From Cupriavidus plantarum (GTDB taxonomy: Bacteria; Pseudomonadota; Gammaproteobacteria; Burkholderiales; Burkholderiaceae), in assembly GCF_905397285.1 (NCBI RefSeq), contig NZ_CAJPUX010000005.1:186001-250000 (forward strand): DNA of 64,000 bases, written 5' to 3'. The translations under genes and the position numbers were made by a program. Of the stretch, positions 53,697-62,202 are shown piece after piece. Position 1 is the stretch's first letter. Each line of letters opens with the position of its first letter. The notes under the pieces were generated by a model. The model had not been told where the DNA came from, ran no database searches, and saw only the letters and a program-made list of their open reading frames with translations.

Positions 53697-54893
53697 ATGT
53701 TCCAACATATCGAGGCCTTTCCGGGCGACCCCATCCTTTCGCTCAACGAAGACTTCCAGCAGGACCCGCGCACCAACAAGGTCAACCTGAGCATCGGCAT
53801 CTACTTCGATGACGATGGCCGCCTGCCGGTCATGAAGGCCGTGGCCGAAGCGGAAGCCGCGCTGCTGGCCGACATGGGTCCGCGACCGTACCTGCCGATG
53901 TCCGGCATGGCCGCCTACCGTCAGGCCGTGCAGGCGCTGGTGTTCGGCGAGGACAACCCTGCGCGCGTGGATGGGCGGATCGCCACGCTGCAGACGCTCG
54001 GCGGCTCGGGCGCGCTGCGCGTGGGCGCCGATTTCCTCAAGCGCTACTTTCCCAATACCGAGCTGTGGCTCAGCGACCCGAGCTGGGAAAACCACCGTGT
54101 GGTGTTCGAGCGCGCGGGCTTCAAGGTCAACAGCTACCCGTACTACGATCCCGCAACCGGCGGCCTGAAGTTCGACGAGATGCTCGCCGCGATCCAGCAG
54201 ATTCCGCAGGGCGGCATCGTGCTGCTGCATGCGTGCTGCCACAACCCGACCGGCGTCGATCTGAACAACGAGCAGTGGCTCCAGGTCATCGATGTGGTGA
54301 AGCAGCGCAAGCTGCTGCCGTTCGTCGATATGGCCTATCAGGGCTTTGGTTCGAACCTCGACGACGACGCGTTCGTCGTGCGCGAACTCGCGCGCCAGGG
54401 CGTGCCGGCGCTGGTCGCGAATTCGTTCTCGAAGAACTTCTCGCTGTATGGCGAGCGTTGTGGCGGCCTCAGCGTGATCTGCCAGAGCGCCGATGAAGCA
54501 GGCCGCGTGCTCGGTCAGCTGACCGGCGCGGTGCGCGCCAACTACAGCAACCCGCCGACGCACGGCGCGCGCGTGGTCGCGCGCGTGCTGACCTCGCCGG
54601 AACTGCGCGCGAGCTGGCAGCAGGAACTCGCCACGATGTGCGACCGCATCGCGCGCATGCGGCAGGCTATTCACGATCAGCTGCGCGAGCACGTGACCGG
54701 CGAGAAGCTGTCGCGCTACATCAAGCAGCGCGGCATGTTCACGTACACCGGTCTGACCGCCGACCAGGTGGACCGCCTCAAGAACGAACACGGCGTCTAT
54801 CTGCTGCGCTCGGGCCGCATGTGCGTGGCGGGTCTGAACGAACGCAATGTCGGCGTGGTCGCCAATGCGATCGGGCAGGTCCTGAAGGGTTAA
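53697..54893 (+). CDS. tyrB: Aromatic amino acid aminotransferase
   Basis: A 398-residue PLP-dependent class Ia aminotransferase of the AspC/TyrB type. PLP-lysine is Lys246 in SFSKNFSLYGER; other cofactor contacts are SGALRVGADFL, DPSWENH, HACCHNPTGVDL and DMAYQGFG. It transaminates tyrosine or phenylalanine to the keto acid used by HppD, encoded 157 bp upstream on the same strand. The hppD and tyrB pairing supports a tyrosine degradation role rather than biosynthesis. The ribosome site is weak. Confidence 0.94.
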   Translation: MFQHIEAFPGDPILSLNEDFQQDPRTNKVNLSIGIYFDDDGRLPVMKAVAEAEAALLADMGPRPYLPMSGMAAYRQAVQALVFGEDNPARVDGRIATLQTLGGSGALRVGADFLKRYFPNTELWLSDPSWENHRVVFERAGFKVNSYPYYDPATGGLKFDEMLAAIQQIPQGGIVLLHACCHNPTGVDLNNEQWLQVIDVVKQRKLLPFVDMAYQGFGSNLDDDAFVVRELARQGVPALVANSFSKNFSLYGERCGGLSVICQSADEAGRVLGQLTGAVRANYSNPPTHGARVVARVLTSPELRASWQQELATMCDRIARMRQAIHDQLREHVTGEKLSRYIKQRGMFTYTGLTADQVDRLKNEHGVYLLRSGRMCVAGLNERNVGVVANAIGQVLKG

Positions 54894-54974
54894 GCGCACG
54901 TCAGCAGACGCGTGCGGATGGGGGTACCATTTCGGCCATTCCCATTTCTTATCCCCCATTCGCACGGAGTGTTC

Positions 54975-55682
54975 ATGGCTTCAACACTGGCGTCGTTCCC
55001 GGTTCACGACAAGTGGCCCGCCTCGCATCCCGACCGTCTGCAGCTCTATTCGCTGCCAACGCCCAACGGCATCAAGGTGTCGCTGATGCTCGAAGAGACC
55101 GGTCTGCCGTACGAGCCGCATGCCGTGCGCTTCGACAGCAACGACCAGCTCTCGCCCCAGTTCCTCTCGCTCAATCCGAACAACAAGATCCCGGCGATCG
55201 TCGATCCCGACGGTCCCGGCGGCAAGCCGCTCGCGCTGTTCGAATCGGGCGCGATCCTGATCTATCTGGCCGAGAAGACCGGCAAGTTCATGTCGGCCGA
55301 TCCCGCCACGCGCTACGAGACCATCCAGTGGGTGATGTTCCAGATGGGCGGCATCGGCCCGATGTTCGGCCAGCTTGGGTTCTTCCACAAGTTCGCCGGC
55401 AAGGACTACGAGGACAAGCGTCCGCGCGACCGCTACGTGGCGGAGTCGAAGCGGCTGCTCGGCGTGCTCAACGAACGCCTGAAGGGCCGCGCGTGGATCA
55501 TGGGCGACGACTACACGATCGCCGACATGGCGACGTTCCCATGGGTGCGCAATCTCGTGGGCTTCTATGAGGCGGGCGATATCGTCGGCATCGCGGACTT
55601 TCCCGAAGTCACGCGCGTGCTCGAGGCCTTCGTGGCGCGGCCCGCCGTGCAGCGCGCGGTGAATATCCCCAGCCGCGACTGA
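54975..55682 (+). CDS. Glutathione S-transferase family protein (YfcG/Ure2p-like)
   Basis: A 235-residue GST. The N-terminal thioredoxin-like domain reads LQLYSLPTPNGIKVSLMLEE, with the GSH-site NPNNKIPAIVDPDG and ALFESGAILIYLAEK. The all-helical C-terminal domain follows (TIADMATFPWVRNL, the N-capping box). The TPNG site near the N-terminus is characteristic of the disulfide-bond oxidoreductase-like Nu class (YfcG/YghU). ATG at 54975 has a CGGAGT site. It follows the aminotransferase on the same strand and may serve aromatic catabolism as a maleylacetoacetate-type or detoxifying enzyme, but that is inference. Confidence 0.92.
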   Translation: MASTLASFPVHDKWPASHPDRLQLYSLPTPNGIKVSLMLEETGLPYEPHAVRFDSNDQLSPQFLSLNPNNKIPAIVDPDGPGGKPLALFESGAILIYLAEKTGKFMSADPATRYETIQWVMFQMGGIGPMFGQLGFFHKFAGKDYEDKRPRDRYVAESKRLLGVLNERLKGRAWIMGDDYTIADMATFPWVRNLVGFYEAGDIVGIADFPEVTRVLEAFVARPAVQRAVNIPSRD

Positions 55683-55696
55683 TTCAGCGCAACGCG

Positions 55697-56359
55697 CTAC
55701 GGCCGGGCGACGATCAGGTCGATGGCGGCTGTCACCAGCGAATCGATCTGCGCGGCGTCTGGGCGCTCGCCCGTGGCCAGCGTCCGGTGCAGGATGCCGG
55801 CGATGACCATGCTGTGAAACAACTGCGCGGCGCCCGCGGGCGCCGCGTTGAGTTTGACCCCTGCCGCCTGCTGCCGGGACAGATAGGCGGCAATGTACTG
55901 GCACGTGGCCATCGGCCCGCGTGCATACCAGGCCCGCCCTGCCTCGGGAAACCTGCGCGCTTCCGCGACGACCAGCCGGAGGAACGCCAGGTGGCTCTCC
56001 TCCAATAGCGACTCCAGCGACCGCAGCGCGAGGTCCCGCAAACCGTCGGCCGTACTGCTGCGCGACGGCTCCAGCGTCTCGACGCTCGCGACGAAGCGAT
56101 CGCAAAGCGCTTCCACGACGGCGGTGAACAGGCCGTCCTTGCCACCGAAGTAACTGTAGACGTTGGTCTTCGACCCGCCGCACACCTTGACGATCTCGTC
56201 GAGGCTTACGCCGTCGTAGCCGCGCGCAAGGAACAACGCCGCCGCCGTGTCGAGGATCGCCGCGCGCTTGGCTTCTCCGCGACGCGTAATGCGGGCGGGC
56301 TTGTCCGCCGGGGCGGGCGGTTGATGCGCGGGCGGCGTTGACGTTCGGGGCGCTTTCAC
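55697..56359 (-). CDS. TetR-family regulator
   Basis: A TetR repressor of about 220 residues. A Pro/Ala-rich N-terminal arm (to about residue 25) precedes the helix-turn-helix (AKRAAILDTAAALFLARGYD, KVCGGSKTNVYSYFGGKDGL). The C-terminal domain is TetR_C_7-like. The start is unsure: no ATG is in frame near the domain; GTG at 56359 gives a sensible length, while TTG at 56461 would lie inside the operator-like repeat array. It converges with the GST gene. Confidence 0.85.
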   Translation of the reverse strand: MKAPRTSTPPAHQPPAPADKPARITRRGEAKRAAILDTAAALFLARGYDGVSLDEIVKVCGGSKTNVYSYFGGKDGLFTAVVEALCDRFVASVETLEPSRSSTADGLRDLALRSLESLLEESHLAFLRLVVAEARRFPEAGRAWYARGPMATCQYIAAYLSRQQAAGVKLNAAPAGAAQLFHSMVIAGILHRTLATGERPDAAQIDSLVTAAIDLIVARP

Positions 56360-56434
56360 GAAGGGGCCGGGTGGTCGGGAGACCCGGCAGTCTACCAAAT
56401 GCGATCGCGCACCCGCTTTCCCACGCCACGAGGT

Positions 56435-56484
56435 CGTACCGTACTGCGGTACCGTACGCAACGTACCGTACCATACGGTACGGT
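56435..56484. promoter_or_regulatory. Array of four GTACCGTAC-type elements
   Basis: GTACCGTAC occurs at 56436-56444, 56449-56457 and 56463-56471 as direct repeats 13-14 bp apart, with a fourth inverted copy (ATACGGTAC) at 56473-56481. The last two form a perfect inverted repeat ACCGTACC-N4-GGTACGGT (56465-56484). The array sits upstream of the TetR gene and downstream of the isochorismatase-family gene, and is a strong candidate for cooperative TetR binding. Confidence 0.75.
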
Positions 56485-56489
56485 TTGCG

Positions 56490-57146
56490 CTATACTTCTT
56501 GCGTGGGCGGTAGCGGCGTGTTCAGCAACTGCTGTTCCCAGAGGTAGGCGATCCCGCTGCCGGCCGCGTGCGCCTTGAGGATGTCAGTCAGCGGGCCAGC
56601 CGTTGCCTCGCGTGCCCAGTCGCGTTGCCATTCGGCGGCGAGGGCTAGCCACGTCATCATGTTGACGCCGCCGGCGATCATGCGCTGGACGGCGACATTG
56701 TGTGCCTCGACCGATGTCCCGCCCGACGCATCGGTAATGACGGTCGTGTCCCAGCCGTCGCCGGCTGCCTGCAGTGCCGGCATGGCGACGCAGACTTCGG
56801 TCCACAGGCCCGCGATGATCAACTGCTTGCGGCCCGTTGCCTTGACCCGCTCGACGACGCTTGAGTCTTCCCACGTGTTGATGAAGGTGCGGTCGATGAC
56901 CTCCTGGCCCGGAAATACGTCGGTGATCTGCGGAAAGATGAAGCCGCCGCGCGCGGCGATGACACTCGTCAGGATGGTGGGGACGCCGAATGCCTTGGCC
57001 GCCTTGGCCAGCGCGGTCGCGTTGTTCACGACCATCTGCGGATCATGGCTGTTCAGGTTGGTGAGTTGATACGGCTGATGATCGATGAGGACGAGAACGG
57101 AGTCTTCGGGGCGGAGGAGCGAGTCGAGGCCATTGCGAAAGGTCAT
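56490..57146 (-). CDS. Isochorismatase-family cysteine hydrolase (YcaC-like)
   Basis: A 218-residue hydrolase of the isochorismatase-like superfamily. Catalytic Asp22 (LVLIDHQPYQ), a Lys near 107 (GRKQLIIAG) and Cys119 (WTEVCVAMPALQA) form the expected triad, and the sequence follows the YcaC group (LDSLLRPEDSVLVLIDHQ, TSVIAARGGFIFPQITDVFP). The substrate of YcaC proteins is not settled. ATG at 57146 has AGAGATC upstream. It is divergent from a LysR gene with paired repeats between them. Confidence 0.93.
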   Translation of the reverse strand: MTFRNGLDSLLRPEDSVLVLIDHQPYQLTNLNSHDPQMVVNNATALAKAAKAFGVPTILTSVIAARGGFIFPQITDVFPGQEVIDRTFINTWEDSSVVERVKATGRKQLIIAGLWTEVCVAMPALQAAGDGWDTTVITDASGGTSVEAHNVAVQRMIAGGVNMMTWLALAAEWQRDWAREATAGPLTDILKAHAAGSGIAYLWEQQLLNTPLPPTQEV

Positions 57147-57220
57147 AGGGGATCTCTTGTGAAAGAAGCTCGGTTCAAGGGAAGGACATGCGTTGCTTGC
57201 CCTTGGTTTTGATAGTGACA

Positions 57221-57275
57221 TCGCACATTCCGCGACGGTAGACCGCCCCGTCGGGACACTGTGTCGCACATTCCG
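57221..57275. promoter_or_regulatory. Paired TCGCACATTCCG elements in the LysR/isochorismatase divergent region
   Basis: The 12-bp sequence TCGCACATTCCG occurs exactly at 57221-57232 and 57264-57275, 43 bp apart, in a 138-bp region between divergent LysR and hydrolase genes. Spacing of about four turns fits a LysR tetramer. Confidence 0.6.
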
Positions 57276-57284
57276 GAACACGGT

Positions 57285-58181
57285 ATGGACATCGAGGACC
57301 TCAGGACATTTGTGGACGTGGCCGACGCTGGCGGCATCACCTCCGCCGCGCGCCGGCTTGGCGTGTCGAAGTCGATCGTCAGCCGGCGACTGGCACGACT
57401 CGAGGACGATCTCGGCGTGATGTTGTTGTCGCGAAACACGCGCGGCGCTGCGTTGACGGAAGCCGGCGCGACGTTTCGCGACCATGCGGCAAAGGCCTGC
57501 ACGGAAATCGACCTGGCGAAGGAGGCCATGCTGCCGGCGGGCGAATTGCGCGGGCGCCTGCGGATCGCGGCGCCGCTTTCGTTCGGTCCGACACACTTTG
57601 CGCCCGTGTTCGCGGAGCTTGCGAAGGCGCATCCGCGCCTCCATGTGCATGCGAGCTACAGCGATCGTGTCGTCGACATCGTGGCCGAAGGATACGACTG
57701 CGCGATCCGTCTTGGATACCTGCAGGACTCCAATCTGATCGCGCGCCGCGTCGGGCCGATACTGGGCAAGCTCGTGGCCAGTCCCGGATACATCGCGGTG
57801 CACGGCATGCCCGAGCGGCCGGAAGACATTCTCTCGCACGAGGCGATCATGCAGGGCACGGAGACGTGGCAGTTCCTCGATGGGGACAAGGTCGCGATGG
57901 TGCGGCCGCAGGGGCGGTTCAAGGGCGACAATGGCACCGCGCTGGTCTCCGCCGCCCTGGCGGGTATCGGCATCGCCATGCTTCCCGAGGGACTCGTCCA
58001 GGGCCATATCGCCTCGGGCGCGCTCGTGGAGATCATGCAGCGCCATCCCGTTCGGCCCGCTGGCATCTTCGTGGTGCGTCCTCCTGGCCAGCATCCCACA
58101 CGGAAAGTCCGGGCGCTCACCGAACTGCTGATCGCATGCTTCGCCGACACCTCGCCACGCGAGTTCCGCCGAGCCCGATAG
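57285..58181 (+). CDS. LysR-family regulator
   Basis: A 298-residue LysR protein. Helix-turn-helix: ITSAARRLGVSKSIVSRRLARLEDDL. The effector domain (ELRGRLRIAAPLSFGPTHFAPVF, YDCAIRLGYLQDSNLIARRVG) is of the CrgA-like group. The ATG at 57285 (MDIEDLRTFVDVADAGG) is the standard family start with a GGAACAC site. It is divergent from and likely regulates the isochorismatase-family gene. It converges with the AraC gene. Confidence 0.93.
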   Translation: MDIEDLRTFVDVADAGGITSAARRLGVSKSIVSRRLARLEDDLGVMLLSRNTRGAALTEAGATFRDHAAKACTEIDLAKEAMLPAGELRGRLRIAAPLSFGPTHFAPVFAELAKAHPRLHVHASYSDRVVDIVAEGYDCAIRLGYLQDSNLIARRVGPILGKLVASPGYIAVHGMPERPEDILSHEAIMQGTETWQFLDGDKVAMVRPQGRFKGDNGTALVSAALAGIGIAMLPEGLVQGHIASGALVEIMQRHPVRPAGIFVVRPPGQHPTRKVRALTELLIACFADTSPREFRRAR

Positions 58182-58201
58182 CTCCGCGCCAGGCCGCGGC
58201 C

Positions 58202-59083
58202 TCAGCGTTGCGCCTCGGTGACGGGGGGACTGCCGAACATGCGCTTGTACTCGCGGCTGAATTGAGACGCGCTCTGGTAGCCCACCTCGTACGCGACGCG
58301 CGAGACATTGGTGCTGCCCGCGGCAAGGAGCTTGCGCGCTTCCATCAGGCGCACGCGACGCTGGAAGGCAAGGGGGCTGTATCCCGTGACGGCCTTGAAG
58401 TGCCTGTGGAACGAGGTCACGCTCATTCCCGCGGTGGCCGCCAGCTCCGCCACGGTGACCGTGGCGTCGTTGTTCGCGCCCAGCCAGTCCGCGGCCGCCT
58501 TGATCTGCCGCACGCGGCCGTCGCGCTGGACGATCTGGCGGAGCGTATCGCCCATCGAACTCTGCAGAAGCCGATAGTAGAGCTCGGTCTCGTAATGCGG
58601 GGCGAGCACGTTAATGTCCTCGGGCGTTTTCACCAGCCCGACGAATCGCGTGAACACCTCGCCGACCGGGCCATTCAGGTCCCCCGCCGCCACCGCGCAC
58701 GTCCAGCTGGCTTCGCGCGCGGGCATCTCGAGCGCGACGCGGGACAGCCTGTCGATATCGAGGTGGAGGCTGACGCCCACGTAGGGCGCGTGCGGGGTCG
58801 CGCCCGTCAGCTGATGGCTATAGGGCAGGCCGAAGGAGGATGCCGCGCACGTCCCCGCCGCGAGTTCGAATCGGTTGGCCCCCATGGTCAGCACTTTGGT
58901 GCCACGCACGACGGCGTAGAACATCGGCTCGAATACCGCCGCGGTCTGCGGCGTGGCATGCGAACTCGACCACACCGTCAATCTCGGCACGGGCGTCGCG
59001 CGTCCGACCGGGCCCGGCAGCGCGGCGACGTATGCATCGACATCGTTGAGGAGGCGGCGGACCGCGCGCTCGGCATCATTCAT
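58202..59083 (-). CDS. AraC-family regulator with AraC_N (cupin-like) domain
   Basis: A 293-residue regulator. The N-terminal ligand domain (about 30-185; FEPMFYAVVRGTKVLTMGANRFELAAG) is of the AraC_N/YqhC type. The C-terminal double helix-turn-helix (about 195-290) reads VTVAELAATAGMSVTSFHRHFKAVTGYSPLAFQRRVRLMEA and VAYEVGYQSASQFSREYKRMFG, in blocks. I chose ATG at 59083; a TTG at 59116 is less likely. It is divergent from the SDR gene at 59191 and is its probable activator. Confidence 0.93.
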   Translation of the reverse strand: MNDAERAVRRLLNDVDAYVAALPGPVGRATPVPRLTVWSSSHATPQTAAVFEPMFYAVVRGTKVLTMGANRFELAAGTCAASSFGLPYSHQLTGATPHAPYVGVSLHLDIDRLSRVALEMPAREASWTCAVAAGDLNGPVGEVFTRFVGLVKTPEDINVLAPHYETELYYRLLQSSMGDTLRQIVQRDGRVRQIKAAADWLGANNDATVTVAELAATAGMSVTSFHRHFKAVTGYSPLAFQRRVRLMEARKLLAAGSTNVSRVAYEVGYQSASQFSREYKRMFGSPPVTEAQR

Positions 59084-59190
59084 ATCCGACGAATCTCGCT
59101 TGGTAGGATCAGGCAAATATATGGTGTTATCGGGAATGCCGCCCGCGCCACGCTCGCCCTACTATCTCGCCGACACGAAAGGAGAACGAG

Positions 59191-59928
59191 ATGATCGATC
59201 TGAATGGAAAGCGGGCATTGGTCACTGGCGCGTCGCGCGGCATCGGTGCGGCGATTGCGCTGGCGTTGGCCGAGAACGGTGCCGATGTCGCGTTCACGTA
59301 CCAGCATTCGGCGGAGAAGGCAGAGGCGGTGGCCAAACGCATCGAAAGCGTGGGGCGCCGCGCCATTGCCATAGAGGCGGACAGCGCGGACCCCGGGGCG
59401 ATCGCACGCGCCGTCAACCGGGCCGCCGACGTCCTCGGCGGCATCGATATCCTCGTCAACAGCGCGGCGATCGGCAACGCCGGCACGATCGCCGACATGG
59501 ACATGGGCCATTACCAGGCCCTGATGGACATCAACGTGCGGGCGCCCGTGCTGTATGCGAAAGCCGTGATGCCCCACCTTGGCGAAGGCGGCCGCATCGT
59601 GACGATCGGCTCGGTGCTGGGAGAGCGCGTCCCGTTCCCCGGTGTCACGGCCTACGCCATGTCGAAGGCGGCCCTCAACGCATTGACGCGAGGCCTGTCC
59701 CGCGAACTCGGTCCGCGCGGCATCACCGTGAATCTCGTGCAGCCCGGCCCGACGGATACGGACGCCAATCCGGCGGATGGCGCGGCCGATTTCCAGCGAA
59801 GCCTGACGTCGCTGGGACGTTATGCCGAACCGCGTGAGATCGCCAGCGCGGTCGTCTTTCTGGCAAGCCCCGCCGCGAGCATGATTACCGGCGCCATCCT
59901 CACGGCCGACGGAGGCGCCATCGCCTGA
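59191..59928 (+). CDS. Short-chain dehydrogenase/reductase (3-oxoacyl-ACP reductase-like)
   Basis: A 245-residue classical SDR. Coenzyme motif TGASRGIGAAIALAL, NSAAIGNAG after strand 4, catalytic Ser in IGSVLGERV, Tyr and Lys in YAMSKAALNAL, and the C-terminal ITGAILTADGG. The start has an AAGGAG site seven bases upstream. Regulator genes on both sides (AraC divergent, LysR 27 bp downstream) suggest control by an external compound; substrate unknown. Confidence 0.94.
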   Translation: MIDLNGKRALVTGASRGIGAAIALALAENGADVAFTYQHSAEKAEAVAKRIESVGRRAIAIEADSADPGAIARAVNRAADVLGGIDILVNSAAIGNAGTIADMDMGHYQALMDINVRAPVLYAKAVMPHLGEGGRIVTIGSVLGERVPFPGVTAYAMSKAALNALTRGLSRELGPRGITVNLVQPGPTDTDANPADGAADFQRSLTSLGRYAEPREIASAVVFLASPAASMITGAILTADGGAIA

Positions 59929-59955
59929 GCGACATGATGACGAGTGGGAACGATC

Positions 59956-60849
59956 ATGGATGACCTGAACGACCTGTATTACTTCGTCAAGGTCGTCGAC
60001 CACGGTGGCTTCACGCAAGCCGGGCTTGCGTTGAATATGCCGAAATCCAGCCTGAGCCGTCGTATCTCGACGCTCGAAGCGAGGTATCAGGTTCGATTGC
60101 TGCAACGTTCGACGCGGCATTTTTCCGTCACGGAAACGGGACAGGAATTCTATGAGCGCTGTGTGGGCGTGCTCCTCGAAGTCGATGCGGCGCGCGAGGT
60201 AATGGAACGCGAGCGGTCCGAACCCGAGGGCATCGTCCGCATGAGCTGTCCCACGGCGCTGCTCGGCTATCGCGTCGCGGAGCTCGTGGCGCAGTTCATG
60301 GTCGAGTATCCCAATGTCAGCGTGCATCTGGAGGCCACGAATCGGCGCGTGGACGTCCTCGCGGAGCGGCTGGATCTGGCGTTGCGGGTCCGCTTTCCGC
60401 CGCTCGACGACAGTGGCCTGTTCATGCGCATGCTGTCCGGCAGCCCACAGCGGCTCGTCGCATCGCCATCGTTGCTCAAGCGGCATGGCGTCCCCGGCCA
60501 TCCGGATGCGCTGGCCGGTCTGCCGAGCCTCGACTGGGGACCGGCTCGCCAGCATGCGTGGCAACTCGTCGGTCCGGATGGCAAGGAAGCCGAGGTGCCG
60601 CACCGCCCGCGATACGTTACCGATGACATGCATGCGTTGCGGGTCGCCGCGCAGGCTGGTGTCGGCATCGTGCAATTGCCGCAGCGGGTTGCCGACGACG
60701 CGCTGCGGGAGGGCACGCTCGTCGACGTGCTGTCCGGCTGGCAGCCGAGGAGCGCCATCATTCATGCGGTGTTCCCTTCCCGAAGGGGCTTGCTGCCTAA
60801 GGTCCGCGTACTGATCGATTATCTCGCGGCGCGCATCCAGCAGGATTAG
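59956..60849 (+). CDS. LysR-family regulator
   Basis: A 297-residue LysR protein. Helix-turn-helix: FTQAGLALNMPKSSLSRRISTLEARY. The effector domain (EGIVRMSCPTALLGYRVAELVAQF, LDLALRVRFPPLDDSGLFMRML) is typical of the subgroup whose N-terminus is MDDLNDLYYFVKVVDHGG. Start ATG at 59956 has GGGAACG upstream. It is in the same direction as the SDR gene, and its stop overlaps the convergent gene's stop by four bases. Confidence 0.93.
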   Translation: MDDLNDLYYFVKVVDHGGFTQAGLALNMPKSSLSRRISTLEARYQVRLLQRSTRHFSVTETGQEFYERCVGVLLEVDAAREVMERERSEPEGIVRMSCPTALLGYRVAELVAQFMVEYPNVSVHLEATNRRVDVLAERLDLALRVRFPPLDDSGLFMRMLSGSPQRLVASPSLLKRHGVPGHPDALAGLPSLDWGPARQHAWQLVGPDGKEAEVPHRPRYVTDDMHALRVAAQAGVGIVQLPQRVADDALREGTLVDVLSGWQPRSAIIHAVFPSRRGLLPKVRVLIDYLAARIQQD

Positions 60850-61580
60850 CGGTCCCACACGAGCGTCAGCCACGGCTGCCCGCCAGTGGCACCGCGCGTG
60901 GCGTCGCCGAGCACCATGTGCGCGCCATGGACGCGCATGATGGCGCCGAGCAGCGCCACATCGGGCGACGTCGCGATCGCCGAGGCCACGCCCGCTCGCG
61001 GGTCATGTTTGCCGAGGCTGTGGAACGCGACACGCGCGCGCGTGTCCGTCGTGTCCAGATCGATTTCCATGGCGCCATGCCATGCGGACGCGGTGACGTG
61101 GATGCTGCGGAGCAGGACTTCCCGAAGCTGCCAGGCGTTGCCACGGATGTGGACGGGTTCTCGTGGCAGTTCGAGCGACAGCGCGATGTTGGCGAACGCC
61201 GCCTCCGCGGCGACGTCCTGAAGCATCGAACGAAGATCGAACGTCGTCGGCGGCACGGGCCGTGGGACGTGCTGCGCGAGCACGCCCAGCAACGCGCGCA
61301 GCAGGCGCGCATGCATGGCGAGGTCGGACAGGCACGCCCGCGCATCGTCGAGGGCGTCATCGCTAACATCGGCGTCAGCGCCAACGTCAGCACCAACTTT
61401 GGCGCCAACGTCAGCACCAACTTCGGCGCGACCGGCGCGATCGAGCCATCGCAGTCCGGCCGCGGACAGCAAAGACAGCGACGTCATCACGGGCACCGTG
61501 TCGTGCACCAGGGACAGCGCGAGTTCGCGGCTGACTCCGTTATCGGGGCTCGCAGCGCAGCGAATCGCGTCGCCGGTCAT
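60846..61580 (-). CDS. Uncharacterised protein with degenerate histidine-kinase-like C-terminus
   Basis: A 244-residue protein that I do not firmly recognise. The first part (to about 75) is helical with VSRELALSLVHDTVPVMTSLSLLS, reminiscent of a dimerisation helix pair but with LVHDT in place of a standard H-box. A low-complexity linker of Gly-Ala-Asp-Val units follows. The C-terminal part (about 110-244; FDLRSMLQDVAAEAA, RGNAWQLREVLLRSI) resembles a GHKL ATPase with the N-box Asn lost and no clear G-boxes. It may be a non-catalytic histidine phosphotransferase or kinase relative. ATG at 61580 has GGAACCC upstream. Confidence 0.6.
   Translation of the reverse strand: MTGDAIRCAASPDNGVSRELALSLVHDTVPVMTSLSLLSAAGLRWLDRAGRAEVGADVGAKVGADVGADADVSDDALDDARACLSDLAMHARLLRALLGVLAQHVPRPVPPTTFDLRSMLQDVAAEAAFANIALSLELPREPVHIRGNAWQLREVLLRSIHVTASAWHGAMEIDLDTTDTRARVAFHSLGKHDPRAGVASAIATSPDVALLGAIMRVHGAHMVLGDATRGATGGQPWLTLVWDR
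61377..61424. repeat. 24-bp tandem repeat (12-bp substructure) in linker of the kinase-like gene
   Basis: Two 24-bp units (61377-61400 and 61401-61424), differing at two positions, each made of two related 12-bp halves. They encode on the minus strand the Glu/Lys-Val-Gly-Ala-Asp-Val-Gly-Ala linker. Confidence 0.9.
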
Positions 61581-61770
61581 AGAGGGTTCCCATGGAAATT
61601 GGATCGTGCATCGCACATTACTACGCGTCAAAGGGCGCGAGTAGATCCAATAATGGGCGTCTGAGTTCCATGAGAGGAACACCGTGGCCGTCCGTCATGC
61701 GGCGATGCGCTCCGTGAAGAACGGATAGGGTGCCTCACGCGCCCGGCAGCGGAACGCTGAGGGGGGGCGC

Positions 61771-62202
61771 TCATACGGTGTACTGGCCGTTTGCTTCGGG
61801 CTGGTAGGTGATGGCCGTCACGACGATTTCCTGCGTGCGGCCATCCGGTTGCCGGAACTGCACGGCCGCGCCCGCGCGCGCGCCGAGTATGGCGCTGCCG
61901 GCGGGCGACAGCACCGAGACGCGGCCCGCGTCGTAGTCGGCGGCGTCCGGATAGACGAGGGTCCATTCGCGCGGCGTTTCACCCTGCTTGTCGTCGCCTT
62001 CCAGCTTGCAGAGGAAGCGCGAGTTCATCGTGACGATGTCGTGCGGAATCTCTTGCGGCTCGACGATGACGGCGCGCTCCAGCAGTTGGTCTAGCATCTC
62101 GGGCATATGCGGCACCCCGCCGCGCGCGGCCAGACGCTCCAGGCGGACGACGTCGAGTTCGGTGAGGTAGAGGGTCGGGGCGGGTTGTTGGGTCGGGGAC
62201 AT
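61771..62202 (-). CDS. rnk: Regulator of nucleoside diphosphate kinase (Rnk, GreA/GreB C-terminal fold)
   Basis: A 143-residue protein with a short N-terminal coiled-coil part (LTELDVVRLERLA, EMLDQLLERAVIV) and the FKBP-like C-terminal domain of GreA/GreB. Family marks are DIVTMNSRFLCKLEGDD, TLVYPDAADYDAGRVSVLSPAGSAILG and GAAVQF. Rnk binds RNA polymerase near the secondary channel without cleaving RNA and affects nucleotide metabolism. The start has GGAGATCCC upstream. It stands alone. Confidence 0.92.
   Translation of the reverse strand: MSPTQQPAPTLYLTELDVVRLERLAARGGVPHMPEMLDQLLERAVIVEPQEIPHDIVTMNSRFLCKLEGDDKQGETPREWTLVYPDAADYDAGRVSVLSPAGSAILGARAGAAVQFRQPDGRTQEIVVTAITYQPEANGQYTV

Noticed and set aside
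56435-56484. GTACCGTAC array as a CRISPR or replication iteron cluster
   Set aside because: Units are only 9 bp with 4-5 bp gaps and four copies, with no Rep or Cas gene nearby; a regulator operator cluster fits better.
61628-61966. 112-codon minus-strand frame between the kinase-like gene and rnk
   Set aside because: It overlaps rnk in another frame, is Arg-rich and has no translation signal.
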